Below, one piece after another: positions 1 to 8,356 of a DNA stretch of 64,000 nt. This DNA comes from Clostridium paridis (lineage in GTDB: Bacteria; Bacillota; Clostridia; Clostridiales; Clostridiaceae). Position 1 is the first letter of the stretch. Every line of letters starts with the position of its first letter. The stretch lies in the NCBI RefSeq assembly GCF_016765615.1, contig NZ_JAESWA010000022.1, positions 335,542 through 399,541 of the forward strand, in the 5' to 3' direction. The notes beneath the pieces are model-generated. The model had not been told where the DNA came from. It made no database searches and saw nothing but the letters and a program-made list of their open reading frames with translations. Both the position numbers and the translations under genes were made by a program.

Positions 1-18
1 AATTTCACCCGTTATAAA

Positions 19-447
19 TTATTCGCCGTGAACTTGATCATGAATATCATCATGTTCTTCATAATCCCAAGCTTCTAAACCTGCATTTATTCTGTAGTCA
101 TTTATAGCCTTATGTATAGCTTCTTCAGCTAATACAGAACAGTGCATTTTTACTGGAGGAAGTCCATCTAAAGCTTCAGCAACTGCTTTATTTGTAAGCT
201 CCCATGCTTCTTCTAAGCTTTTACCAACTATTAATTCAGTTGCCATAGAAGAAGATGCAATTGCAGAACCGCAACCAAAAGTCTTAAACTTAGCATCCTT
301 TATAACATTATCTTCTATCTTAAGATATATTTTCATTATATCTCCACATTTTGCATTTCCAACTTCTCCAACACCATTGGCGTCTTCAATTTCACCTACA
401 TTTCTTGGGTTTCTAAAATGGTCCATAACTTTATCACTGTATATCAT
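19..447 (-). CDS. iscU: Fe-S cluster assembly scaffold protein IscU/NifU-like
   Basis: A 142-residue scaffold on which Fe-S clusters are built before transfer to apoproteins. The three conserved cluster-ligand cysteines are visible in the contexts KCGD (about residue 34), FGCGSA (about 59) and MHCSVLAEEA (about 103). The length fits the NifU N-terminal/IscU family; the C-terminal tail after the last motif is acidic and His-containing. It follows the cysteine desulfurase gene by one base and both sit downstream of iscR, so sulfur donor, scaffold and regulator are one operon. Family assignment is firm; whether to write iscU or nifU is convention. Confidence 0.95.
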   Translation of the reverse strand: MIYSDKVMDHFRNPRNVGEIEDANGVGEVGNAKCGDIMKIYLKIEDNVIKDAKFKTFGCGSAIASSSMATELIVGKSLEEAWELTNKAVAEALDGLPPVKMHCSVLAEEAIHKAINDYRINAGLEAWDYEEHDDIHDQVHGE

Positions 448-448
448 A

Positions 449-1633
449 TTATTTTTCTCCCTTCTTTAAAAAGTCTTCCCATAATGGAGACATATTTCTT
501 AATCTTTCTATTATTGGAGGTAAAACCTCTAAAACATAATCAACTTCTTCTTCTGTGTTATTATCTCCAAGAGATAATCTTAATGATCCATGTGCCTTTT
601 CATGAGGAAGGCCAATTGATAAAAGTACATGTGATGGGTCTAATGATCCTGAAGTACATGCACTACCTGAAGAAGCGCATACTCCTTCAAAGTCTAGTGA
701 AAGTAAAATTGATTCACCTTCAATAAATTCAAAGCCAACATTTACATTACCAGGAAGTCTCTTATCCCCTTTTGGTCCATTAAGCTTTGTGTAAGGAATT
801 TTTAATAATCCATCTATTAATTTATCTCTTAAAGCTACAAGCTTTTTATTGTGCTCTTCTAGGTTTTCATAAGCTAATTCTATTGCTTTTCCAAGGCCAA
901 CTGCGCCTGCAATATTTTCTGTACCAGCTCTTCTACCTCTTTCTTGACCACCACCGTGAATTAAGTTCTCGATTTTAATACCTTTTCTTATATAAAGTGC
1001 GCCAACACCCTTAGGACCGTAGAACTTATGTCCTGCAAGAGATAATAAATCTATCTTCATGTCTTTAACATCAATTACTTGATTTCCAATTGCTTGAACT
1101 GCATCAGTGTGGAATAATACCTTTTTCTCACGGCATATTTCACCTATTTCTTTTATTGGTTGAATTGTTCCAATTTCATTATTTGCAAACATAACAGAAA
1201 CTAAAATTGTAGTATCTTTGATTGCATCCTTTAGTTCATCTGTGTTTATGAATCCTTCTTCATTAACATCTAAATAAGTAATTTCATAACCTAACTTTTC
1301 AAGCCATTCGCATGTATGTAGTACAGCGTGATGTTCTATCTTTGTAGTTATAATATGATTTCCTTTGTTTCTATGAGCAAAAGCAACTCCTTTTATTGCC
1401 CAGTTATCTGCTTCAGATCCGCCTCCAGTAAAATAAACCTCTGCTGAATCAGCATTTAAAACTTTTGCAATTCTGTCTCTTGCTTTGTCCACTGCTCTTT
1501 TTGTGTCTCTTGAAATTGCATAGAATGATGATGGGTTACCGAAACTTTCAGTAAAAAATGGCATCATCTCTTCTAAAACTTCTGGTTTAACATAAGTTGT
1601 TGCGGAATAATCCATATAAACTGTTTTATTCAT
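449..1633 (-). CDS. iscS: Cysteine desulfurase (IscS/NifS family)
   Basis: A 394-residue PLP enzyme that removes sulfur from cysteine and hands the persulfide to the scaffold encoded next. The N-terminal YMDYSATT, the PLP lysine in LAGHKFYGPKG (about residue 203) and the persulfide cysteine loop ASSGSACTSG (about residue 323) are all present; IEHHAVL carries the conserved histidine. The short active-site loop is of the group I (IscS/NifS) kind rather than SufS. It lies 11 bases after iscR and 1 base before iscU. The start is an ATG behind an AGGAGAGAG ribosome-binding site. Confidence 0.96.
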   Translation of the reverse strand: MNKTVYMDYSATTYVKPEVLEEMMPFFTESFGNPSSFYAISRDTKRAVDKARDRIAKVLNADSAEVYFTGGGSEADNWAIKGVAFAHRNKGNHIITTKIEHHAVLHTCEWLEKLGYEITYLDVNEEGFINTDELKDAIKDTTILVSVMFANNEIGTIQPIKEIGEICREKKVLFHTDAVQAIGNQVIDVKDMKIDLLSLAGHKFYGPKGVGALYIRKGIKIENLIHGGGQERGRRAGTENIAGAVGLGKAIELAYENLEEHNKKLVALRDKLIDGLLKIPYTKLNGPKGDKRLPGNVNVGFEFIEGESILLSLDFEGVCASSGSACTSGSLDPSHVLLSIGLPHEKAHGSLRLSLGDNNTEEEVDYVLEVLPPIIERLRNMSPLWEDFLKKGEK

Positions 1634-1644
1634 TGCTCTCTCTC

Positions 1645-2088
1645 CTATTCTTTTATCTTTATTTGAGAATTTTTAGTATTCATACTTTTATAATCATTTA
1701 CTATATCTTGTAGTGTTACTGATTCCATTACTTCATCTAATGATTCTTTTATTTTCTTCCATAATAATCTAGTGGCACAACAATCTAAATTGTCACAAGT
1801 TGCACCTTCGATACATTCAGCTATTTCTACAGGTCCTTCTAAGACATCCATAATATCTAATACTTTAATGTCTTTAGGATCTCTATTTAGTACATACCCA
1901 CCTTGAGCCCCTCTAATACTTTTAATTAGCTTTGCTTTTCTTAATGGGGAAAATAGCTGTTCCAAATAATATTCTGAAATATTTTGTCTTTGAGATATAG
2001 CCTTAATTGACACTGGCTGAGAGCCATAATTAATTGCTAAATCCACCATTGCCTTAACTCCATATCTACCTTTAGTAGATAGTTTCAA
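1645..2088 (-). CDS. iscR: Rrf2 family transcriptional regulator, IscR-like
   Basis: A 147-residue winged-helix regulator beginning MKLSTKGRYG, the usual Rrf2 N terminus. Cysteines spaced C-x5-C-x4-CC near residues 90-105 match the region that binds an Fe-S cluster in IscR. The chosen start is the TTG at 2088: AAGGAG lies 8 bases upstream, whereas the GTG at 2097 overlaps that ribosome-binding site. As the first gene of the isc operon it probably senses cluster status and controls its own operon; that is inference from the family and position. Confidence 0.9.
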   Translation of the reverse strand: MKLSTKGRYGVKAMVDLAINYGSQPVSIKAISQRQNISEYYLEQLFSPLRKAKLIKSIRGAQGGYVLNRDPKDIKVLDIMDVLEGPVEIAECIEGATCDNLDCCATRLLWKKIKESLDEVMESVTLQDIVNDYKSMNTKNSQIKIKE

Positions 2089-2136
2089 ATTGATCACTCC
2101 TTAAAGCCGACTAAATCGATAAACTTTACTTTATTT

Positions 2137-2165
2137 ATAATAGCAAAGCAGACCTTTATTGTCAA
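2137..2165 (-). promoter_or_regulatory. Promoter of the iscR-iscS-iscU operon
   Basis: Reading the minus strand, TTGACA (2160-2165) and TATTAT (2137-2142) are separated by 17 bases, a near-consensus housekeeping promoter about 50 bases before the iscR start. The -35 box is perfect. An IscR operator would be expected near here, but I could not pick out a convincing palindrome. Confidence 0.75.
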
Positions 2166-2201
2166 CAATAAATAAGTAAGTTAAAATAATCCTCTAAAAC
2201 C

Positions 2202-2242
2202 AAGAGGCGAGAGATACTTTCACAAACATCTTTCGCCTCTTT
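2202..2242. terminator. Hairpin after the beta-CASP nuclease gene
   Basis: Fourteen-base arms starting AAGAGGCGA pair with only one imperfect position around a 12-base loop, immediately past the stop codon at 2247. Probably ends the minus-strand transcript of the nuclease gene before the isc promoter. The flanking T-runs are short. Confidence 0.6.
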
Positions 2243-2246
2243 TAAC

Positions 2247-3755
2247 CTAACTATTCAATTCTTCTTTAATTTTTTCTAGCAATAAATCTACTTCAATTGA
2301 ATCTAAATCTTTTATTGAATCTAATAAATTTATTATTTTATTTTTAACTAAACTTTCTTCCTTCTCTTGTCCAGGTTTAAAAGTCTCTCCATGCTTCATA
2401 ATAAAGGAATTATATCCTTTATCTCTTAATAACTTATTAAAGCTTTCTTGAGATTCTTTTTCTCCGTGAACTAAAAGTATTGCTTTAGGTTTTTCCTTAA
2501 AGCCCTCTAACCAGCTCACAAGACCATTTCTATCAGCATGTCCAGAAAGCCCTTCTAAGTTATAAATTTTAGCATTTACTGCTATTTCTTCTCCAAAAAT
2601 TTTAACCTTTTCTGCACCATCTACTATAGCTCTTCCTAATGTCCCTTCTGCTTGATATCCCACAAAAACCACTGAGGATTCATTTCTCCATAGGTTATGT
2701 TTTAAATGATGTTTAATTCTACCAGCTTCACACATACCGCTAGCAGATATTATAACAGCTCCTTTTTTTATTTTATTAACTTCCAAAGATTCTTCAGTTG
2801 ACTTTGAGAAAATCAATCCTTCAAATTCAAAAGGATCATCTCCTTTTTCTATTAGGACTTGTGTATCCTCATCAAAATCGTTTGAATGATAATCAAATAT
2901 TTCTGTAGCTTCAATTGCAAGTGGGCTATCTACATATACTTTTACATTTTTAAGTTCTTTATTTTCCACATAACTGTTTAATGCATATAATACTTCTTGG
3001 GTTCTCCCTACAGCAAAGGAAGGTATTATTACATTTCCGCCCCTTTTGAAGGTCTCATCAATAATATTTACTAATTGCTTCAAGTCATTTTTAAATACTC
3101 CATGAAGCTTATTTCCATATGTACTTTCTATAATTACATAATCAGCATTTTCAACAATAGTTGGATCTCTAAGAATTGGCATATCTTTATTCCCCAAATC
3201 TCCTGAGTATACTAATTTGGTTTCTTTGCCATCTTCATCAATTAACATTTCTATAATTGCAGAACCTAATAAATGTCCAGCATCTCTAAATCTGAATTTA
3301 AATCCATCAAACAACTCAATCCATTTGTCATAAGGATATCCTTCAAACAAATACATAGAAAGCTTCGCCATTTTAGCTGTATATAAAGGTTCTAAGGATG
3401 CTTGTCCTTTTCTCATTCTTTTTCTATTTACCCATTCAGTCTCCATTTCCTGAATATGCCCACTGTCCTCAAGCATAACTTCACATAAATCTTTTGTAGC
3501 TTCCGTTGCTATTATTCTCCCTTTAAAGCCTTGCTTATATAATAGCGGTATCCTTCCACTGTGGTCTATATGAGCATGAGATAGAATTAAATAATCTATA
3601 TCTTTTGGAATGAAGTTAAAAGTATTATTATCCTTTTCCTTCTCATCCTTACCTTGATACATTCCACAATCAAGTAAAATTCTTTTATCTTTAACCTTAA
3701 GTAAATGAGATGAACCTGTAACACAACCTGCTGCGCCATAAAAATCTAATTTCAT
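2247..3755 (-). CDS. MBL-fold beta-CASP hydrolase (RNA-processing type)
   Basis: A 502-residue metallo-beta-lactamase-fold protein of the beta-CASP group, whose members cut or trim RNA. The zinc-binding signature SHAHIDHSGRIP is near residue 57, a downstream HLLGSA and SGDLG near residues 168-195, and the C-terminal GLSGHADRNGL marks the RMMBL segment. GYQAEGTLGR is typical of the YSH1/CPSF-like bacterial branch. The start is ATG 3755 behind GGGAGG; a start 21 bases earlier lacks this support. It stands alone between hairpins. The precise substrate cannot be read from sequence. Confidence 0.88.
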   Translation of the reverse strand: MKLDFYGAAGCVTGSSHLLKVKDKRILLDCGMYQGKDEKEKDNNTFNFIPKDIDYLILSHAHIDHSGRIPLLYKQGFKGRIIATEATKDLCEVMLEDSGHIQEMETEWVNRKRMRKGQASLEPLYTAKMAKLSMYLFEGYPYDKWIELFDGFKFRFRDAGHLLGSAIIEMLIDEDGKETKLVYSGDLGNKDMPILRDPTIVENADYVIIESTYGNKLHGVFKNDLKQLVNIIDETFKRGGNVIIPSFAVGRTQEVLYALNSYVENKELKNVKVYVDSPLAIEATEIFDYHSNDFDEDTQVLIEKGDDPFEFEGLIFSKSTEESLEVNKIKKGAVIISASGMCEAGRIKHHLKHNLWRNESSVVFVGYQAEGTLGRAIVDGAEKVKIFGEEIAVNAKIYNLEGLSGHADRNGLVSWLEGFKEKPKAILLVHGEKESQESFNKLLRDKGYNSFIMKHGETFKPGQEKEESLVKNKIINLLDSIKDLDSIEVDLLLEKIKEELNS

Positions 3756-3874
3756 AATGATTCCTCCCTTATGCAAGAATTTTAATATTGTATATAATTA
3801 TTATATCAGAATTTTCTGATAAATTCTACTTAAGTCCTTATGCTACCATATATTCTGCTTCATAGATTAATAAT

Positions 3875-4762
3875 CTAAAATAATGAAGTTTGAACATATT
3901 CATCTGGTTTATACACTTTTAAATCCCTCATATTAGAAACAATATCATATTCACCACATAATCTTTTAGTTAAGTTCCATAATTCCTTTGTACTTTTACT
4001 CATACACACATAATTCTCTCCATACGCTTTAATATATCTCTGTTTCAAATCTTTAAAATTACTATCTAACTTATTATAGAAATATACTCTTTGAGCATCT
4101 CTTAAGGTTACACCAAACATAGGTATAATAAACTTTGCTCCCGCTCTATTTGAGGCCTCTATTATCTCCCTTACATTATCCTCTGAATCATTTATATATG
4201 GTAAAATAGGCATCATTAATACACCTGCATAAATTCCTTCCATGGATAGTTTCTTTAAAGCTTCCAAACGTTCTAATGGGGATGGTGCCTTAGGTTCAAT
4301 AATTCTTGCAAGCTTTTCATTTACAGTTGTAATTGTGATTCCTACCGTTGCTTGAGTGTTTTTATTTATTCCTTTCAAGGCATCTATATCCTTTAATATC
4401 AAAGAGCTCTTTGTAATAACTGTCACAGGAAATTTATAATATTCAATTATCTTTAAAGCTTCTCCAGTTAAGTTATATTTCTTTTCAAGAGGAATATAAG
4501 GATCACTCATTGCTCCAGTTCCTATAGTTCCAACTAACTTCTTTGATGAAAGTTCTTTCTTTAATAATTCTAGAACGTTAGATTTTATAATAACCTCATC
4601 ATCAAAATTTTCAACATGATAACATTGACTTCTAGAATCACAATAGATACATCCATGTTGACATCCTCTATAAATATTCATATTATAAACATTCCCGAAC
4701 CAATTTTCAGGACTTCCTACTTTAATTAATAAACTTTTAGCCTTTACTTCTTTTATTTTCAT
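3875..4762 (-). CDS. SPL-family radical SAM protein
   Basis: A 295-residue radical SAM enzyme. The cluster motif is CQHGCIYC (about residues 34-41, C-x3-C-x2-C) and the surrounding layout resembles the spore-photoproduct-lyase-like family (Rv2578c group). The region GTGAMSDPYIPLEKKYNLTG and the C-terminal YKPDEYVQTSLF fit that group. It is not the classical spore photoproduct lyase SplB, which is longer and keeps a dedicated catalytic cysteine arrangement; the real substrate is unknown. Single gene, divergent from the small membrane protein at 4862. Confidence 0.85.
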   Translation of the reverse strand: MKIKEVKAKSLLIKVGSPENWFGNVYNMNIYRGCQHGCIYCDSRSQCYHVENFDDEVIIKSNVLELLKKELSSKKLVGTIGTGAMSDPYIPLEKKYNLTGEALKIIEYYKFPVTVITKSSLILKDIDALKGINKNTQATVGITITTVNEKLARIIEPKAPSPLERLEALKKLSMEGIYAGVLMMPILPYINDSEDNVREIIEASNRAGAKFIIPMFGVTLRDAQRVYFYNKLDSNFKDLKQRYIKAYGENYVCMSKSTKELWNLTKRLCGEYDIVSNMRDLKVYKPDEYVQTSLF

Positions 4763-4861
4763 AAATTCACCTTTTTATAATATTTTCTTGGAATATATAT
4801 ATTTTACTTATATAATAAATTGTAATTATAATTTTATATATTTATTAAAGGAGACACAATA

Positions 4862-5104
4862 ATGAAAAATGAAATTTCATACAAAAGATCCATAGTAACT
4901 TGCCTAATAGGAACTTTGATTTTTATTGGTTTTATGAAGTTTACCTTAAAAGCTACTTACTCTAATCTAGAGATAGCTTTAACTGGTATATTATTTTTTG
5001 TAGTAATGTTAGCTAGTCAAATAGTAACTCTAAAATTACAAGCTAAAAAGAAAGCAAATGCTAATAAACAAGTAATAAAGCCAAAAGCTAAAAAAAGAAA
5101 ATAA
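4862..5104 (+). CDS. Small membrane protein with basic tail
   Basis: An 80-residue protein that I do not recognise. Two hydrophobic segments (about residues 12-28 and 38-58) are followed by a strongly basic C terminus rich in KKK and AKK, so it is probably a two-helix inner-membrane protein with a cytoplasmic Lys-rich tail. AAAGGAG lies 8 bases before the ATG and a terminator follows, which support a real gene. Function unknown. Confidence 0.7.
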   Translation: MKNEISYKRSIVTCLIGTLIFIGFMKFTLKATYSNLEIALTGILFFVVMLASQIVTLKLQAKKKANANKQVIKPKAKKRK

Positions 5105-5119
5105 TAGATTATATAGATA

Positions 5120-5153
5120 ATCCCCTTGTGACTACAATAAATCATAAGGGGAT
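5120..5153. terminator. Convergent terminator hairpin
   Basis: ATCCCCTT and AAGGGGAT arms, extended by TGA/TCA after a one-base mismatch, lie between the convergent genes ending at 5104 and 5164. It can serve both strands. Confidence 0.7.
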
Positions 5154-5163
5154 ATACTTTACA

Positions 5164-5448
5164 CTATTCTACTTCAATTTTCTCTTTTAACTCTACTATT
5201 TCATTGTTATTTGCATTTTCCTTGCTAGAACAGCAATCTTTCTTTTTATTTCCACCCATCATCATGAACATCATTGAAATCATCATTATTGGACATATAA
5301 ATGGAACTATCCTTGAAATTAGCAAAGAAGCATCTGGGCTAATCCTTGATATAATTGGTAATAATCCTATAATGATTATAGGTAGTCCACAACATAGAAC
5401 CATATGGAGCATGTGTTTTAATGGACTATGGTTATGATTATGTTTCAT
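5164..5448 (-). CDS. His/Met-rich small membrane protein
   Basis: A 94-residue protein, not confidently assigned to a family. It begins with a His-rich MKHNHNHSPLKHMLHM, followed by CCGLP and two membrane segments (about residues 17-35 and 45-65); the second ends in a Met-rich PIMMISMMFMMMGG run, followed by KKKDCCSS. The clustering of His, Met and Cys suggests soft-metal contact, consistent with the neighbouring two-component system and copper-type genes. Its minus-strand promoter carries a copy of the same direct repeat as the divergent regulator promoter (see 5491). Metal function is inference. Confidence 0.7.
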   Translation of the reverse strand: MKHNHNHSPLKHMLHMVLCCGLPIIIIGLLPIISRISPDASLLISRIVPFICPIMMISMMFMMMGGNKKKDCCSSKENANNNEIVELKEKIEVE

Positions 5449-5490
5449 ATTTTTATCCCTCCAAATTTATTCTCTACATTAAGCAATTAC

Positions 5491-5520
5491 ATTTTAACTT
5501 TTTTATATAAAGAACTTATG
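5491..5520 (-). promoter_or_regulatory. Predicted response-regulator box and -10 for the His/Met-rich gene
   Basis: On the minus strand CATAA-GTTCTT-TATAT (5505-5520) is followed after exactly 8 bases by TAAAAT (5491-5496). This repeats the architecture found at 5548, 7738, 8296, 9906 and 15541. No good -35 is present, as expected for an activator-dependent promoter. Confidence 0.6.
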
Positions 5521-5547
5521 AAGAATTTATAAGTTACATTTTTTCTC

Positions 5548-5577
5548 CACATTTCCTTCATATTTAATTTTTATAAT
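5548..5577 (+). promoter_or_regulatory. Predicted response-regulator box and -10 for the first two-component system
   Basis: CACAT-TTCCTT-CATAT (5548-5563), an 11-base-period direct repeat, is followed after 8 bases by TATAAT (5572-5577). It lies 30-60 bases upstream of the regulator start, back to back with the box at 5491, suggesting autoregulation. Confidence 0.6.
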
Positions 5578-5607
5578 AAATTATAATAAGAATTTGAGGT
5601 GATACTT

Positions 5608-6321
5608 TTGGTTGATAATTTTAAAATATTAGTTGTAGATGATGAACAGAATATTATAGATGTAGTAAAAGCTTATTTGAAAAAAGAGAATTTTGAAGTA
5701 TTTACTGCAATTGATGGTGAAGAAGCTCTTAATTTGTTTAATAGGGAAAACTTTCATCTTATTATTTTAGACTTAATGCTTCCCAAAATCACTGGTGAAG
5801 AAGTATGTAATAAAATAAGAGCAACTTCTAATGTTCCCATAATCATGCTTACCGCAAAGGTAGATGAGGACGAGAAGATTGAAGGAATATCTATTGGTGC
5901 AGACGATTATATTACCAAACCCTTCAGTGTACGTGAGTTAGTTGTTAGGGTAAGAGCTCTACTTAGAAGATCCTATAGAGACGAACTACCTATGGCTGAT
6001 ATTTTAACCTTTGACAATGGGGATTTAGAAGTTGATATAAAAAAAATGTTAGTTAGAAAGCAAGGGTTGCCTATAACATTAACTACTAATGAATTTAAAG
6101 TTTTACTAACTTTACTCTCCCATCCTAATCAAATATTTTCAAGAGAACAATTAGTTCAAAAAGCTTTTGGTGTAGATTATGAAGGTTATGATAGAACAGT
6201 AGATACTTATGTCAAAAACATTCGTCAAAAAATAGAATTAAATCAAAAAGATCCAAGATACATAATTACTGTTTACGGAATGGGATATAAATTCTCCCCA
6301 AATTCTAGTGAGGTGAAATAA
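5608..6321 (+). CDS. OmpR/PhoB-family response regulator
   Basis: A 237-residue regulator with an N-terminal receiver domain (VVDDEQ near residue 9, phospho-acceptor Asp in LIILDLMLP about residue 53, TAK about 82, KPF about 104) and a C-terminal winged-helix DNA-binding domain ending in YRTVDTYVKNIRQKI-like and YGMGYKF signatures. The start is TTG 5608, 6 bases after GAGGTG; a GTG at 5599 overlaps that site. The gene overlaps the kinase gene by one base. Promoter boxes at 5548 suggest it controls itself; targets appear to include metal and thiol genes. Confidence 0.93.
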   Translation: MVDNFKILVVDDEQNIIDVVKAYLKKENFEVFTAIDGEEALNLFNRENFHLIILDLMLPKITGEEVCNKIRATSNVPIIMLTAKVDEDEKIEGISIGADDYITKPFSVRELVVRVRALLRRSYRDELPMADILTFDNGDLEVDIKKMLVRKQGLPITLTTNEFKVLLTLLSHPNQIFSREQLVQKAFGVDYEGYDRTVDTYVKNIRQKIELNQKDPRYIITVYGMGYKFSPNSSEVK

Positions 6322-7706
6322 TGAAAATATCCTTAATGAAAAAGCTTTCTATTGCTATAGTAATAGCAATTTTAGGTTCAATTGTATTAACAAGTTTTAT
6401 ATCTAATTATTTTGTTAGTAGAAAATTTCAAGAGTATCTAATTGATGAGCATAAAACTAAAGAAAATGAAGCGATAAAAATGATAGAAGGCTTATATACA
6501 GATCAAAATACTATTAAAAACAAAGGTGAAATTCAACGATATGCTGAGCTTCAAACGATGTTTATTGAAGTAAAAGACTTAAATGATAATATTTTATACT
6601 CTTCAGGAAGTAACTACTTAAAAGGCAATGGCAGAATGAAGAATATGATGGGCTCTATTATGAATAATTTCTCTGGGATGAATTTAAATGATTATACAGA
6701 AAATAAATATCCCTTAACTGTAAATAGCAAAAATGTTGGAAGTATAACAATAGGTTACTTTGGAACTTCATTTATTACTTCTGGTTCTGTGGACTTTATA
6801 AGTGCTTTAAATCATTCATTTTTATTATCTGGCTTTATTGCATTAATCTTTGCCCTAATAATAAGTGTGATAATTTCTAAAGGAATTTCTAAACCTATAA
6901 AAAATATAACTGATATTGCTAATAACATGAGAGAAGGTAATTTGGATATACGTTCTCAAACCAATACTAATACTAAAGAAATAAATGACCTTTCCAATTC
7001 AATAAATTATTTAGCTGAAACCTTAAGTCATCAAGAGATGCTCAGAAAAAGACTTACATCTGATATTTCACACGAACTTAGAACTCCACTTACTACTCTA
7101 AAGACTCATATTGAAGCATTTATTGATGGTATATGGGAACCAACTCCAGAAAGATTTAATGCTTTCTATAATGAAATAGAACGACTAACTAAATTAGTTG
7201 ATAACCTCCGTAACTTATCAAAATATGAGCAAGAAAATCTTAAATTAAATATAAGCAGAGTTAATTTATCAAAAGAACTTGAAAAAATAATTGATTCTTT
7301 TACTCCAATGTATAATAAAGAAAACTACGCATTAGTTAGTACCCTGTCACCAGATATTTTTGCATATGTAGATAGTGATAAGTTTACACAAATCATGACT
7401 AACTTGCTTTCAAACTCCTTTAGATACCTAAAAAAGGACGGCCTAGTTAAGGTTATTCTTGATAAAGTTAAAGATAATATTATTATTCAAATTATAGATA
7501 ATGGTATAGGAATATCCGAAAAAGATCTACCCCATATATTTGAACGGTTTTATAGAAGTGATATTTCAAGAGCTAAAAATACTGGTGGTTCTGGAATAGG
7601 ACTTACAATCACAAAAGCATTAGTTGAAGCACATGGAGGGAAAGTTTCTGTAGAAAGTAAGGAAGGAAATGGAACTACTTTTACGCTTGTTTTTCCTAGT
7701 GAGTAA
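6321..7706 (+). CDS. Sensor histidine kinase (HAMP type)
   Basis: A 461-residue kinase: membrane segment (about 9-30), extracytoplasmic sensor loop of about 130 residues containing a Met/Asn-rich stretch near MKNMMGSIMNNFSGMN, second membrane segment (about 165-187), HAMP linker, DHp domain with SHELRTPL (His about 251) and an HATPase domain with N box, DNGIGISEKDLPHIFERFYR and GSGIGL. Its ATG overlaps the regulator stop codon. The methionines in the sensor loop would suit copper or silver sensing, but this is inference. It is clearly paralogous to the kinase at 13431. Confidence 0.93.
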   Translation: MKISLMKKLSIAIVIAILGSIVLTSFISNYFVSRKFQEYLIDEHKTKENEAIKMIEGLYTDQNTIKNKGEIQRYAELQTMFIEVKDLNDNILYSSGSNYLKGNGRMKNMMGSIMNNFSGMNLNDYTENKYPLTVNSKNVGSITIGYFGTSFITSGSVDFISALNHSFLLSGFIALIFALIISVIISKGISKPIKNITDIANNMREGNLDIRSQTNTNTKEINDLSNSINYLAETLSHQEMLRKRLTSDISHELRTPLTTLKTHIEAFIDGIWEPTPERFNAFYNEIERLTKLVDNLRNLSKYEQENLKLNISRVNLSKELEKIIDSFTPMYNKENYALVSTLSPDIFAYVDSDKFTQIMTNLLSNSFRYLKKDGLVKVILDKVKDNIIIQIIDNGIGISEKDLPHIFERFYRSDISRAKNTGGSGIGLTITKALVEAHGGKVSVESKEGNGTTFTLVFPSE

Positions 7707-7737
7707 ATTTTAAATAATTGTGAACACGAATTTTCTT

Positions 7738-7767
7738 CACATATTCTTTATATCTTTTGAGTATTAT
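7738..7767 (+). promoter_or_regulatory. Predicted response-regulator box and -10 with no gene downstream
   Basis: CACAT-ATTCTT-TATAT (7738-7753), 8 bases, then TATTAT (7762-7767): the same design and spacing as at 5548, just past the kinase gene. Downstream on the plus strand there is no open reading frame of note, only two hairpins, so the product may be a small RNA of about 35 or 105 bases. Confidence 0.55.
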
Positions 7768-7780
7768 AAATCTGTAAGAC

Positions 7781-7809
7781 AATTAATCATTCCCCTTTAA
7801 TGATTAATT
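7781..7809 (+). terminator. AT-rich hairpin after the kinase gene
   Basis: AATTAATCATT and AATGATTAATT pair perfectly around a 7-base loop and are followed by ATTTTAGTTTT. It could end the kinase transcript or form the 5' part of a small RNA started at about 7775. Confidence 0.5.
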
Positions 7810-7844
7810 ATTTTAGTTTTACCCTTATGAATATTTACGTTTAA

Positions 7845-7879
7845 AAAATAAGCTTGGGACTTCCACCCAAGCTTATTTT
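7845..7879. terminator. Strong bidirectional terminator
   Basis: Perfect 14-base arms, AAAATAAGCTTGGG and CCCAAGCTTATTTT, around a 7-base loop. It lies 30 bases past the end of the minus-strand gene at 7909 and would also stop plus-strand transcripts from the 7738 promoter. Confidence 0.8.
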
Positions 7880-7908
7880 CTATCTATATAATTCATCTTT
7901 TTAAGATA

Positions 7909-8145
7909 TCAATGGTACTTTGAATTTTTTACTTCCTTTTGCCAAGCCCATTTATTGCATTTAGGGCATTTTAACAATCTGTGAGGGCTTATTAAATCTT
8001 TAAATGTAGAAATAGAAAACTTGTATCCACAGCGTTTACAAATATACGAATGTGTATGAGCATGCCATATAACAAGTGGCAACACAACTATACACCCACC
8101 GATAATATAAGCAATAATCATTGATATATGAAGTATTAATTGCAT
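7909..8145 (-). CDS. Small membrane-anchored zinc-ribbon protein
   Basis: A 78-residue protein, unassigned. One N-terminal membrane helix (about residues 4-26) is followed by a His pair and a four-cysteine ribbon, CKRC and CPKC about 20 residues apart, ending in a short basic tail. The arrangement suggests a membrane-tethered zinc-binding module facing the cytoplasm. It is preceded by an AAAGGAG site and followed by a strong terminator, so it is probably expressed alone. Confidence 0.65.
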   Translation of the reverse strand: MQLILHISMIIAYIIGGCIVVLPLVIWHAHTHSYICKRCGYKFSISTFKDLISPHRLLKCPKCNKWAWQKEVKNSKYH

Positions 8146-8295
8146 ACAAAAACTCCTTTAAAATAATTAGGTTTTATAATTTCATTATATGATTTATTTT
8201 GCCACTGCCTATATAATCTATTATATAACCTATAAAACTCAATTTCAAATATCTGTAAATTCCATGTGCAAGTTGCTTTTCCTATATATTTTCTA

Positions 8296-8325
8296 CACAT
8301 TCCTATTGTATACTTAAAGATACAT
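8296..8325 (+). promoter_or_regulatory. Predicted response-regulator box before ccdA
   Basis: CACAT-TCCTAT-TGTAT (8296-8311) preceded by TTTTCTA, like the boxes at 5548 and 7738. Eight bases downstream lies ATACAT, a weaker -10 candidate. The ccdA start follows 31 bases later. Confidence 0.45.
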
Positions 8326-8356
8326 CTATTCTGATATTTATGGAGGTATTTAAAAC

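Noticed and set aside
418-978. Plus-strand open frames opposite iscS
   Set aside because: They are antisense to a strongly conserved gene, have no ribosome-binding site and encode low-complexity Leu-rich sequence.
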